Below, piece after piece: positions 11,805 through 24,290 of a stretch of 64,000 nt of DNA. The stretch's first letter is position 1. Every line of letters starts with the position of its first letter. Below the pieces are notes generated by a model, which was not told the origin of the DNA, did no database searches, and saw only the letters and a list, made by a program, of their open reading frames with translations. Position numbers and translations under genes: made by a program. Source of the DNA: Sipunculus nudus (taxonomy: Eukaryota > Annelida > Sipuncula > Golfingiida > Sipunculidae); NCBI GenBank assembly GCA_026874595.1, contig CM049320.1, positions 11,929,964 through 11,993,963 on the forward strand. The letters are read 5' to 3'.

Positions 11805-12428
11805 AAAACAGACAAACGCGCGCGCATGAAGCGCGCGTCAAGCGTCTCGCGTGCGCCACGCGACAAATTCAAAACACACTAACGCGGCTACAACGCGCAC
11901 GACACGCGTCAGATTGGAAGGTATTAACCAAGCATTTATTATATTTTTTTGTTTTGTTTGTCTTTGTAAAAATAGTTATTTCGAAAATCAGCGTTGGATT
12001 ACTTGTATACAAATATATATCTTTTGTGACATGTTCTATAAAGATGACAGAACTCAATCACTATTCTGAACGATATTTGTATATTTGTGTTGCTTTGTTT
12101 CATGTTTTCTATCCAGATACAAATCAATAATTATAGTGCAGTGAATTATAACAAACGTTTCACGCGCAGTTTTATATAGAATTTGATTGCTGGGGTGGAA
12201 AACCTCTATTTAGTTATATGTCATTATCAGGAATCCCCACGCGGCTAGCGCGCGTCACGCGTCAAAAATCGCTCCAGGAGCGATAGCTGACGCTTGACGC
12301 TTGACGCGCGCGTATCGCGCGCGTTAGTCTGTTATATCATTGATAAATAGAGTGGAGCAATTTTTCCAGATTTGGCGCTTGACGCGTGACGCTTGACGCA
12401 CGCGTGACGCGCGCGTTAGTGTGTTTTT
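11805..12428. mobile_element. CGCG-rich inverted-repeat element (MITE-like)
   Basis: The ends are inverted copies: the left end starts AAAACAGACAAACGCGCG and the reverse complement of the right end starts AAAAACACACTAACGCGCG. A second, inner pair (acacactaacgcg at 11873, cgcgcgttagtctg at 12319) repeats the pattern. Between them are clusters of TGACGC, CGCGTCA and GCTTGACGCG on both strands around an AT-rich core of about 300 bp. I found no target-site duplication or coding. The CpG density is far above the surroundings. Confidence 0.6.
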
Positions 12429-12437
12429 AGCTTTAGA

Positions 12438-13265
12438 AAACGGGTAGTTGACAAGCGACTACGTTTATCCCCCAATACGCTGAGTGTTACGGGTAGGCTA
12501 AAGTGAGGCATGGATTGAGTGGTAAGGGAGGGAAAAGTGAGATGTGTTGCATATTAGCATGGATGTCTAGCTGCCACTTAAACATGGCTGTAGGTGGTGC
12601 CACTTAATTGTCATTTGAACGAGAAAGCTATCCAAGATGTATACTTTTGCAACCTTTTAGGTGGATAAGTCAAACCACTGCTATAAAACATGAGTGATTT
12701 ATGGATTTAGAGCCTCGTAAGAACTATACTCATGCAAAATTTTAGGCCGATTACTCATACCAGTGCTAACTTGAAGATATTAGCAAGGATGTCCACAGTG
12801 TAAACGTGTTTAAAAGTGGCGCCACCAACCAACTCAACATAGCTCTATCCTAGATGTAAACATATGCAAAATTTCAGACAGATAAGTCAAACCACTGCCA
12901 AGACATAAGTGATTTTACCCTTGACATACAAACAGATGGCATCATAAAAAATAGTTGCAGGTGGCGCCACCAGTTTTGTGTATGATATAAAGCTATCCCA
13001 GAGCTACACTCATGCAAATTTTTAGCCCGATTGTTCGAACGATCCTAAGATATGTGGGTTTATGTGTGAAAACATACACGCATATGGATGCTCTGCAAAA
13101 AGGAAAGGTCATAGGTCAATTCAAAATCACATGTGACCCGATCATAATTCCGAGTATCAAAAAATTCCGTCCAGTGGTTACGGAGGATTCTCCTTATAGG
13201 CCTACCTTTGCGGCGGCACCGTCCGGCTGAAAACATAGTATCCGCAAAACCCTGTTTTGGCGGAT
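12438..13265. repeat. Dispersed repeat with GGTGGCGCCACC, copy 2 (inverse of copy 1)
   Basis: Starts gggtagttgacaagcgacta and ends with the inverted repeat ccgcaaaaccctgttttggcgg, the reverse complement of the ends of the copy at 2228-3194. Internal blocks repeat phrases such as gataagtcaaaccactgc and carry the palindrome at 12960 and a near copy at about 12817. No convincing coding capacity. Confidence 0.75.
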
Positions 13266-13865
13266 TCAATTATTGAAGAACAAAACCAGAAATACTCTAT
13301 ATATTGAGTACAGCCTTGATGTGAATGATCAATGAATTATAATTATTCAGGCCTGTTAATTTAATTCAAGGGCATGATTTTTTTTCAGTACAGAGTAAAC
13401 CATTCAATTATAGAGTTGCACACATCCTGAATCACTGCAACACGATTCCAATGTACAGCTGCAGAAAATGATATGAGTCAGCATCACGTGATAACATCAA
13501 AGTTGAAAAATGAACAAACTGAAAGACTATGTTTTGTAATAACTTCTGCCTCCTTAGTATCCCCAGATTTGGTCAAAAATGTATCATTATCATTGAGTTT
13601 AGTTATAGCTTTCTTATCATATTTTCTATAAATAAACTAGGTTTATAGGCTTAATGCGAACCTGTGCAAAGTTTGGGAGCATGAATGGAGGTATTTTTTT
13701 TAAATTTAATATTGATCCTCTTATGTCCTGCACATCTACCTTAGTCATTATATGATTTCATCCAAATTGACGTTTCGGACCTGCACGTTTCGGACTAGGA
13801 CATTTTAAAACTAGGATGTATCAGTCAGGTATTTCGGATATGTTCTTTTTGCCAGGGAGGATTAT

Positions 13866-15000
13866 TTGGACAGAGGAACGGATAATTTGGCGGCATGGTT
13901 TCAGAGAAGAACATTTTAAAATCTTTCCTAGCCTTTTCCCTATAAAATCTAAGAAAATGCAGTTAGATGACTAATTTCTTTGCAAAAAAAAAAGTTGGTG
14001 ATGCCAGCTACTGCAGTTTGGGAAATATCTAGCAGGCACGACGGACGACGCCGCACCATCGCATAAGCTCACAGATTCGCTAAAAATGCAAACCAAGTTT
14101 TTTTTTTTCAAACCATTGAAAGATATGTGTACTAGTTCTAATCTGAGCATTCTGCGTCTAGACCATGTGACGTCGTCTAGACGTCAAGACGATGTGTCTA
14201 GACAGCAGACAGAGCCAGGTCAGTTGCCATGGTGATGTCTGGACCTCATCTGGTCGAACTAAGTGACCTCTTGACTTGGCATGTTGAAACTTGGCATGTT
14301 GTCAAATCTGTTTTCAAACACTGAAAGCCTTTTTCAATTGGCTAAACTGCTTTTTTAAAGCTGCATTTACCCAATTCATTCTTATAAAACTGACAGAACC
14401 CTACCATAGAATAGTTCTTGTAAAATTTAAACCAATCAGCGCAACAGTTTCATCATAAAAACATTGTAAAAACTAGAAGAGACTAAAATAACATTTTTGC
14501 TCTTAAAAACAGATCAATGTAGGTGGCGCCACCAATACCTCAATTTCAGATATGACCTATGAGACAAACATTGGCATAAAATTTCGTGATGATAGCTTCA
14601 GATTATTTTAGTGTGCTTTTTTTGACAGATTACTAAGTTCAACTTCCTGTAACTCGGCCAAATATCACCGAACTTGAACCATTCGAAAACTTGAGAGAGA
14701 TTGTTCCAGTGATTATTTCTGTGAAATAATGGACAATTTGGCTGGACAGTTTCGGAGAAGAAGATTTTTAAAATTTTTTTTTAGCTTTTTTCCTTTAAAA
14801 TCTAAGAAAATGCAGTTAGAAAAAAATAAACAAAATCCGATAGAGTTTTTCAGATGACGCATAATTTGTAAAAAAAAAAACAATTGGTGATGCTAGCTCC
14901 TCCCGTTTTTGAGATAGCTATGGATAACGTACAGACGACGCACGAAGGACAACGCCGCACCATCGCATAAGCTCACAGGTTCGCTAAAAATATATCTAGA
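13866..15000 (+). repeat. Two direct copies of a repeat ending ccatcgcataagctcac
   Basis: About 225 bp at 13866-14090 is repeated at 14728-14995. Shared landmarks, in order: gcgg/ctggacagtttc-like start, taaaatctaagaaaatgcag, an A run, ttggtgatgc, and the end gccgcaccatcgcataagct. Between the copies is a GTCTAGAC-rich block (14155-14205) and a GGTGGCGCCACC palindrome (14522). Repeats ending this way are, from memory, widespread in mollusc genomes. Confidence 0.65.
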
Positions 15001-15239
15001 TGTTTTTTCCCCAGCTGAGAACTATCTTGTGTTACATCTGAACATTCCTGTTTTTTTTTTTACTTTGTTTCTATACGGTAATTATTTTCTCAATTTCTAA
15101 TTTTTTTAACTCTCTCTTTTTCTTTTTCTTTTTTTTTTTTTTTTTTGCCCTCCTGTCATCAAGAGTGCCGGTATATTTTTCATCTAACGGTATTCGTTTG
15201 ACAAAAAATTCTTAGTGTTATAACAAATCCTTTCCGTTT

Positions 15240-15912
15240 ATTAACTTTAAACTTGTCTGGTCTACGAGAAAACTCCAAGATGGACAAACATGCCAAATTT
15301 CAGAGCAATACATTGAACCGCTCGTTAGATATGAGAATTTTTCACCTAAAGCAAACGTACGGATGGATTAAACACAAAAACAATTGCAGATGGCACCAAC
15401 AGTCTTAAGTATGAAATGGAGTATCCAAGATCTATGGACATGAACAATTTCAGGCCACCAATATGGCGCCACAAGTCTTGAATATGAGATGGAGGTATCC
15501 TAGATAAGCACAGTTTAAGCCCAATAAATTAAATCGATCACTACGACGAACAGATGAAAAACGCATGGATGGACGGCACGTAAATCCTTGCAGTTGGCGC
15601 CACCAGTCTCGAGTATAAGATGGAGAGATCTAAGATCTGTGGATAAGCAATATTCAAGCTCAATACATTGAATTACTCCCGATATATGGGCTTTTATTAG
15701 AAAGACACCCAGAATCAAACCGCACAAAAAGGATGGTAGGTGGCGCCACCACTCTTTTTAATGCACAACTACATAGGTCAACGAATAACTATGCCAGGTT
15801 TCAGAAAGATTGGACTAAGGGTCTGAGAGAAGTTCTTTGGAAATGAACGCGGGGGTGGAACCCGTGTGAAAACATAGTATCCGCAAAACTCTGTTTTTGT
15901 GGATACAATGAA
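15240..15912. repeat. Dispersed repeat with GGTGGCGCCACC, copy 3 (partial)
   Basis: Ends with aacatagtatccgcaaaact and a tgtttttgtggata inverted partner, the same end as the copy at 12438-13265. Contains repeated blocks of about 130 bp (agtatgagatggag-type phrases), one exact palindrome (15739) and a near copy (15596). Confidence 0.65.
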
Positions 15913-16376
15913 CAAGTAATTGCACTAATCAAATGACGCGAGTACACTTGTTTTTCGCGGACATCTGGTGCCATATTGTGATCATATGTTTAGCATTGCC
16001 GGGAAGGCATCGTGAATCTTACCAGTCAAAACCATATAGGCCTGTGCCGTTTCTGGTACATTGATTTCTTGTTCAGGCGGCGTGTGGACAGGGTATTGTA
16101 TGCATTCTGTTCGTTTAATTTGATTGGCAATTGTGATTTCGGCACCAACACTGACAGACTTGTTCATATTTCATGAAATAGACACAAGAGAGGGTCGCGG
16201 AATCAAGGTCTCTGAAAGAGTAGCCATGGATTTGGTTGTATGAAGATGCTAATGCTTCCAGTATGACATACAAACGGAGCATGACAGTCACGGACAGCAC
16301 AGGAGAATGGGAAATTTCAGCTAGAATGCCAAGGTTTAACGGAACGGTCAAGATTTTATTCAGTTTTAATAAAAAC

Positions 16377-19300
16377 AAGTGACCCATGGGTCATGACGCT
16401 CAGCTGACTGGGAAGAGATTCGCAAAAGGAAATTTTATCATCTGAATGGTAGTATATACCCATTCAACTGAAGCATCAAACAGATTAACCAACAGGCCAA
16501 AATTGTGTCTGTATTTATATATCTCAAAAATAGAGAAAAAATGTGTAAATAATATACAAGTGGCTCCACAAGTCTGCAGAAACTAATAAAAAGACTTAAT
16601 GGTCAATATGCATGCAAAGAATCATGGTGATCTCTGCATTAGTTGTTACAACTTGTGCCATGTAAACAGATGACAGCATCCTTAAAGGTCTCAAAAATAG
16701 AGAAAAAAATCGAAAAATTGAATAAAATATAGGTGGAACCACCAGTCTGCAGAAACTGATGAAACACTCCATAAACATTATCCATCCAAAGAATCATGGT
16801 GATCTCTGCATACTTCAGCTTTTGTATCAAATTGTTCATTATTCTGAGGGATACTTCGGAGTCCTATAGCTTAAAGGATATGGGTAACAGAGACCTAATT
16901 TCATTTTCCATGGAGACTTTTCATGGATCTCCCTGTGTGTCAAGAATGAAGATTCTAGATCCAGTTGTTATGATTTGTACCCTGTTGACAGATAATCACA
17001 TCTTTAAAGGTCTCAAAAATAGAGAAAAAAAATTGAAAAAATAGAGGTGGCACACCCAGTCTGCAGAAACTGATGGAACACCTCATGATCAATATGTATG
17101 CCAAAAATCATGACCATCAGTGTTGAAGTTATTGAGATACTGCAGTTTTTGTATCAAATTTTTCATAATTCTTAGGGATACTTCGGAGTCCTATAGCTTA
17201 AAGGATATGGGTAACAGAGACCTAATTTCATTTTCCATGGAGACTTTTCATGGATCTCCCTGTGTGTCAAGAATGAAGATTCTAGATCCAGTCTATACAA
17301 TTTGTGCCCTGTTAACAGATGTTCATATCTTTTAAGGTCGCAAAAGTAGAGAAAAAAATTCGTAAAAAAAAAAACGAACAAATATACGTGGTGCCATCAG
17401 TCTGCAGAAACTGATGAAACATTCCATGATCAATATCCATGCAAACAATTATGGTGATCTCTGCATTAGTTGTTCAGCTTTTGTATCAAATTTTCCATTA
17501 TTCTGAGCTGTACTTTGGAGTGCCATAGCTCAAAGGATATGGGTAACAGAGACCTAATTTCAGGTTTCCATGGAGACTTTTCATGGGTCTCCCCGTGTGT
17601 CAAGAATGAAGATTCTAGGTTCAGTCGTTAAGATTTGTACCCGGTTGACAGATAACTACATCCTTAAAGTTCTCATTAATAAAGAAAAAAAATTATAAAA
17701 ATTTGAAAAAATAAAGGTGGCGCCACCAGACTGCAGGAACTGATGGAACACCTCTTGATCAATATGTATGCCAAAAATCATGACCATCAGTGTTGTAGTT
17801 ATTGAGATGTTGCAGTTTTTTTTTATCAAATTTTCCATTATTCTGGGGGGTAATTGGGAGCCCCACAGCTCAAAGGATATGGGTAACAGAGACCTAATTT
17901 CAGGTTTCCATGGAGACTTTTCATGGGTCTCCCTGTGTGTCAAGAATGAAGATTCTAGGACCAGTATTTACGATTTGTGCCCTGTTAACAGATGTTTACA
18001 TTTTTAAAGGTCTAAAAATAGAGAAAACAATTCGTAAAATATCGAAAAATATAGGTGGCGCCACCAGTCTGCAGAAACTGATGAAACATCTAATGATCAA
18101 TATGTATGCCAAAAAATATGACCATCAGTGATGTAGTTAATGAGATTTTGAAGTTTTTTTTAATGAAATTTTTGACAATTCTGGGGGGTACTTTGGGGCC
18201 CCATAGCTCAAAGGATTTGGGTAACGGAGACCTAATTTCTGGTTTCCATGGAGACTTTTCATGGGTCTCCCCGTGTGTCAAGAATGAAGATTCTAGGTTC
18301 AGTCGTTAAGATTTGTACCCTGTTGACAGATAACTACATCCTTAAAGGTCTCATAAATAGAGAAAAAATTTTAACAATTTTAAAAAATAAAGGTGGCGCC
18401 ACCAGACTGCAGGAACTGATGGAACACCTCTTGATCAATATGTATGCCAAAAATCATGACCATCAGTGTTGTAGTTATTGAGATGTTGCAGTTTTTTTTA
18501 TCAAATTTTCCATTATTCTGGGGGGTAATTGGGAGCCCCACAGCTCAAAGGATATGGGTAACAGAGACCTAATTTCAGGATTCCATGGAGACTTTTCATG
18601 GGTCTCCCTGTGTGTCAAGAATGAAGGTTCTAGGTCCAGTATTTACGATTTGTGCCCTGTTAACAGCTGTTCACATTTTTAAAGGTCTAAAAATAGAGAA
18701 AACAATTCGTAAAATATCGAAAAATATAGGTGGCGCCACCAGTCTGCAGACCCTGATGAAACATCTAATGATCAATATGTATGCCAAAAATTATGACCAT
18801 CAGTGATGTAGTTAATGAGATTTTGAAGTTTTTTATGAAATTTTTGACAATTCTGGGGGGTACTTTGGGGCCCCATAGCTCAAAGGATTTGGGTAATGGA
18901 GACCAAATTTCTGTTTTCCAAGGAGACTTTTCATAGGTCTCTCACTGTGTCAACAAATGAAGATTCTAGGTCCAGTCTGTACGAATTTGTGCCCTGTTAA
19001 CAGATGTTCACATTTTTAAAGGTCTCAAAAATAGAGAAAAAATTCGTAAAAAATCGAAAAATACAGGTGGCGCCACCAGTCTGCAGGTACTGATGGAACA
19101 TCTCATGATCAATATGTATGCCAAAAATCATGACCATCAGTGATGTAGTTAACGAGATATTGAAGTTTTTGTATGAAAATTTTGACTATTCTGGGGGGGT
19201 ACTTTGGGGCCCAATAGCTCGAAGGATATGGGTAACAGAGACCTAATTTCTGGTTTCCAAGGAGATTTTTCATCGACCCTTTCCGTAAAAGATGTGAACG
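16377..19300 (+). repeat. Tandem array, period about 335 bp (8-9 units)
   Basis: Each unit carries, in order: ctcaaaggatatgggtaaca, a gtttccatggagacttttca block, gtgtgtcaagaatgaagatt, gccctgttaacagatg, an A-rich stretch, GGTGGCGCCACC or a variant, and agtctgcag. The ctgcag marker falls near 16573, 16751, 17060, 17403, 17731, 18069, 18407, 18744 and 19083, so spacing is about 310-345 bp after a short first unit. The palindrome is exact at 17716, 18054, 18392, 18729 and 19066. The left end (aagtgacccatgggtcatga, then GCTCAGCTGACTG) matches the left end of the single-unit element at 62922. Open frames of 60-80 codons recur per unit but shift frame between units, so I read them as chance. Confidence 0.88.
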
Positions 19301-19389
19301 GGGTGGTGTGTTCGTCTTTATTTGGGTGCCCTGCCTTTCCATACATGTGGATTTTCACCTCAGCGGGACTTTGTGGACTTTTTAACTTG

Positions 19390-19970
19390 GCCGTTTCCAT
19401 TCATCCGTATTCATAGTCCGTATGCGTAGTCCGTGTGCGTATTCCGTATCCGCACGCTGCCGGGAGCGATCTGTGTGCACTACGCATACCAATCATCCTG
19501 TCGATTTCAGGTTTAGCATACAGTTTTCAGATTCAGGCCGTGCTGTATGCAGTCTCTATTTCCAACCGGTATGAATGTCATTTCTGGCATCAGTTTTCAG
19601 GAAACCAAACATATTGGCATTTGGCCGAGTTTTGTTTTCCTTTCCTTATCACAGACATGTTTTTTAGATGATTGAAGCGTAAACATAACTGTCCCTTATA
19701 AAATATTACTAATAATTATGATTGTTTAAAAATGTTATTTTAATTTTGTTTAAACTTTTGATGTTAATATATACAAATGTACATTACATATATAATGAAA
19801 TGGCTTGCAAAAAAAGAAAAACTTCCGCTATCGAGCACCTATCAATACGGAGTACAGACTACGCATATACATACTTATGGAAAACGAACTTTGCGGATAC
19901 GGACTACGGATACGGACTACGCACTTATGGAAAACCACCTCGTCTGGAGAAACGCATGCACTAATAATCA
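19390..19970. mobile_element. Foldback sequence with CGTAGTCCGTATCC arms
   Basis: The left arm (about 19393-19455) repeats agtccgtatgcgtagtccgt-type words; the right arm (about 19850-19940) carries their reverse complement (gcggatacggactacggata). Both arms lie next to a ttttccat/atggaaaa word. The spacer of about 400 bp has no coding signal. It looks like a small non-autonomous foldback element; no target-site duplication was found. Confidence 0.5.
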
Positions 19971-20255
19971 TAATTTCTCAAATTTTGGTGTAATGTGTTT
20001 GTATAAGAAAATATTCCGTTTAAACATTTATACTAACTGATGAGGCAGATCGAAGCGGATTTAAATCGGATCTCACCAGCCAGGCTTAAATGGTGGCTAT
20101 TTCCTGTCAAACTCTTAACTAGAGATGGTCCCGGGCCGTATCTCATTGAAGTGGTCGTATATTTTTTTATGCAGTCTAATAATCTCTACAAGCTCCCTTT
20201 TTTCAAAGAGAAGAACACGTGCCTGCTACAGATATATACGTGTAGCATCCGCATT

Positions 20256-20304
20256 CGGGCCCCCGCAGAAATCCATCACTGCTGGAACCGCATGCGGGGG
20301 CCCG
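20256..20304. repeat. GC-rich perfect inverted repeat
   Basis: Arms CGGGCCCCCGCA (20256-20267) and TGCGGGGGCCCG (20293-20304) pair at 12 of 12 positions around a 25-base loop. A third, partial copy (cgcgggggcccc) follows near 20357. Surrounding DNA is AT-rich. Confidence 0.7.
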
Positions 20305-20399
20305 TACTTATGGAACAATGATATCACATTTGTTGGATTTCAATCGTGCGGAACCCGCGCGGGGGCCCCATGAATGGAAAGGCTCCCTTAAATTAAGGA

Positions 20400-23242
20400 G
20401 AATGCCACGAGTTGTCTCCTTTAAACGAGTGAGGTCAGCTACATTGCCTGAACAAGCTTGCAGGGTTGTGACCAATTCCTAGGGACACACAGGGATGTAT
20501 CTGGCAAACTCGCATTCATACAAGTTATCATTGGTAACTGGGTTTAGAATTTTACGCGTAATACATTTTCAAACGAAAACTTACATCAGGCATTCATAAC
20601 AGGAGAAAATTATTACTTGTTACATATAGTCTGAATTAAATTTGTCAAATTTTACAAACTTTTAGCAGTGCATTATACTTATTGGTCGATTCCCGAGTTA
20701 TGGCTTGCCGTGCTACCATGGGACGGTATGTCCATGCACATTCAGAGCAACAAATCAAATTACTATTGATGCTACTCAAAACTCAATGCAATAACATTAA
20801 TTTATTCAGCTTAACTGCAAATATACTAAGACAAATCGCACCGCCCATTCACAGTTCTCGATACTATTTCGGCGGCTGCTTTTGACCATGCCATTACAAC
20901 TGGCTGAACATCACGGATATGACCAAAACAACAATTTGATATTGTATAATTTTAATTACATCCAGTGTATTCAGAACACGTTCACTTGAATATGAAAACA
21001 ACTGACAAACTGTTTACGACATGTAGAGTTTTAACATACTTACAACCAGTGATCTGTACAAACCGAGAACATAGCTCAGTTATTCAAGATGGTGTTATAG
21101 TGGCATCACGCCGCAATCCTTATTATTTACATTATAATCATTATAACATTGAGTTTAGTGCGATGACACGTTAGATTTTAATTTCTTTTTTCCCGTACAT
21201 TTGACCATTTTAATGTAATAAAAGAGAAACGGAAAATGAAATACAAAACCTACACATTCTCAAAAAGGGCAAAAAAAAAAACGACAAAGTATTTGGTGCA
21301 CAATAACGTTCTACAGCAAAGAATAGGTAACATGTCATGGTTCCAATTAGTATCAAAGACTGACTTTATCTCACGGTATCATCCACTTAACTAATACAAT
21401 CCCGTATCAATTTATTATAAATATATACACCAAATGTTCACAGGGCTAATATTTAGTTTCCCTACCACAGGACAGATGGCGTAACGATACAGCAGGCACC
21501 AGGTCAACACTGTGCCCTGTCACAATTACATTTGTTGGTTTCACCATACTGAAAAGCTGACTGGCAAAATCAGCCCAGAAGTACACATTGTATAGGGAAC
21601 TGGAATGTTAGCAGGTAATTCACAGACTAGACTTCACAATGTTTCTAATGATACGCCTATGCTGTTTTAGTGGCGAAACACATTTTTCAACAATTTCACA
21701 TAACATGTACCTATTGCTGGACTGAAATGCTCTTTGAAACTGTCCTAAAACACCATGAAGTTACATGATTCTGTATCCTAGTGTATGGAAGGAACGACTA
21801 TTCTGGAACTGACACATGAAAACCTTAACAATCATACCATTATCTGATGCCATGATAATTCTGTATTAGTGTGTGGGTCAGTTGTAACAAATCATTTAGC
21901 AACAGTTGACCACGACCAAGTGAATAGAGATTTCAAAGTTATATACGTCAAAACTTTGGTGATTTATTTAAACTTTTTTTGCAGGCAATCACTTCACATT
22001 TGACCTAATAGGGTTTCAACACAGCCAATCTATTGATCACATGCATCATCTACATTAAGATATACTTTACAATATATATCAACATGCACCATTGATTGCT
22101 ATCAATGGATCAACATCCATACTCTGTATATGATACAAGAACTATGACTTCTATTTACATATCTAAGAATAAACTACGTTTATACAATAATCAATACAAT
22201 TTTTTTATTTGATTAGGCCCCACACCGATTGCAAAGTTTCAATATACAAGACTACACTGGGATCTTAACCTCTGAATATACAATCACACCTTTCATCAAA
22301 TGTTTTATCGGGGCGAGTACATTAATTTGCAACAAGACCATTTTCATCAGGCTAAGACTTCTGCCTATCAAGCTTTAAGCCTATCTTGTCTCTGGGGCAT
22401 GTGCTGGTATTACTGCGTACAAGGCCTACCACCACTGTTCATTTTTCATCACAGTTTGGTCATTGTTTATAATATCATAGAAACATTCATCTACAGTACA
22501 TTTCTTGATCTGGAGTATATTATTCGCACTTTTATTACTATCAAGCAGTTTTGGAATTCAGGATGTTTGAAGGGGTTTTGACAATATCTATACAGTTTTG
22601 ACCACTCACCCTAGTACAAACCACAGATGTCTATAAGTGCTTTAAGAAAACTTACAACAGTAATATTATTTTTATGCAGCTGCTTGAGTTTTTCATGTGA
22701 TCTTAAGTGTCTGAATTCAACAAAAAGTAAATCTTTACATTTAGTGTATCCTATTGTGCAATCTTAGCAATACCTACATCAGTGAGGATTAAATATGAAG
22801 CCAATTGCATCTGCAATTACATGACATAAGGATTTTTACTTATTAGATTTTAAAATCTTCAGAAAATACTACTAAATCCCTAGAACACTGCACCAAATGA
22901 ATAAATCAATCTTGAGCTGATATACCATGTTAAAAATACAATTACTTCAAATATCTTTAATAAAGTTTCAGTTTTCACTTTTTCAGCTTGATTTTTTTAA
23001 GACCATGAAACTCTCCAAGTTACTTAACGGTCTGTTTGTGTTTGTTAATAAATATCCATATCCAGAAATACCTTAAAAAAGACAATAGAAACAAACATAT
23101 ATACAAAAAGGGTACATAGGTATTACGTGTCTTTGACCCAAAGAAACTGTTAAACTAAAAATATGAAGAATTCTATATGAACAAACACAGTGGAGACATG
23201 AACGCTTAACATTGTGCATGAAGATACAGGCATACACTTTTG
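20400..23242. other. Non-coding stretch between foldback repeats and the VAMP 3' end
   Basis: No exon, repeat with clear ends or RNA gene seen. AT-rich single-copy-looking DNA. Frames up to 93 codons occur but lack splice context or recognisable motifs. Confidence 0.35.
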
Positions 23243-23248
23243 TTTATT
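23243..23248 (-). terminator. Candidate poly(A) signal of the VAMP gene
   Basis: The first AATAAA on the minus strand after the VAMP stop codon that I could find by eye, which would give a 3' UTR of about 1 kb. Later signals may be used instead. Confidence 0.35.
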
Positions 23249-24258
23249 TATTAACTTTTTACACTTTTGTCTATTTTGTAAATATATATTATATATTCCT
23301 TATTTATCTATAAGGGCTCCATAAAGAAGCTCCTTTTCAACTATAGACCTAACATTGGTGAAAATAATACATATCTTGATGCGAGTACCAGTCTTGTGAA
23401 ATACAAGAGGCATACTGATACAAAGGTTCTTGTGCTAAAACATGAACCCCACGGGAATTACAAGCAAGCATACATGGTAACAAAGGATGTTGGCTTGGTT
23501 CATCAACAACTCAACAACCTCAGAACTGGTGACGACAGTACCTCAGTCCTAAGAAAGTAGGCTTCTGATGTTTCAAACCAGGAACGGCCTAAAACCAGTC
23601 ACTTTTAGAAGGTAACACAGATAATAGATTAACATGATACTCCCTCCCACAACCTCCATGCTTCAATGCATGAAACTACTCCCAACCCTCTTGCATCTGC
23701 AAACATGCACTACCAGATCCCTAACAAGCTAGGTTTCTATTTTTTCAATTGAGGAAATAAAACCAATTTATGAAATTACATCAGTCATGTAATGGCCTGT
23801 GCATCAAAGGTTCTCCATGGATGTGAAAGTTTAAACCCTGAACGTCAAATGTTTTTGTTATTGTAATACTTTAAACTGCTTCATATTGTATGGATTAACA
23901 TAAACTGAATAATCATAACAAAGTAGACAATGCTGGTAAAAACTATTGGTTGATTACTAACTGTATCATTTTGTTATTTCTGCAGCTGATCAAGTGTGCT
24001 GCAGTCCATACTGGGATGGTCAAGGTTGCTCTGATCAAATGAAATACTGTCAGCTCAGTATTGTATTGAAGTCCATCCGGAAGTACCAGCGTGCATGTTC
24101 CACGAGGCCAGACATTGTAAATTCATGGAGCCCCATAGAATACGCACCGGAGGCAGTGGCCGGATGTTTTACGTTTTCAGTAAATGGTCGACCCAGTGAG
24201 GCCAACAGGTTTATGTAGATGAGTGTCCTATAGGGGGCGCTGATGTTGGTCCTGCATC
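23249..24258 (-). other. VAMP 3' UTR (proposed)
   Basis: Sequence between the stop codon and the first AATAAA on the minus strand. No coding signal. The frame open over 24050-24289 would be read only if both TM exons were included. Confidence 0.4.
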
Positions 24259-24290
24259 TTATTTCTGCTTCTGGCTTGTCACAACCCATA
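24259..24290 (-). CDS. VAMP exon 7: luminal tail, stop and start of 3' UTR
   Basis: Acceptor tttattgcag at 24291-24300. With the phase-1 base from either exon 6 it reads [10 protein letters not shown] then TAA (24261-24259). The tail resembles the WVVTS-type ends that I recall from mollusc VAMPs. A 16.7-kb intron separates it from exon 6b. The exon continues as 3' UTR. Confidence 0.88.

Noticed and set aside
16796-19000. Recurrent 60-80 codon frames (METFHGSPCVSRMKIL type) in the 335-bp array
   Set aside because: The frame is not held from unit to unit, units differ by indels that are not multiples of three, and no start context or domain is seen.
20040-20373. Overlapping 80-90 codon frames
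   Set aside because: They overlap in two frames in a GC-rich foldback region with no protein family signal.
24050-24289. 79-codon frame starting MGCDKPEAE as a separate gene
   Set aside because: It overlaps VAMP exon 7 in another frame; it would be read only if both TM exons were spliced in.
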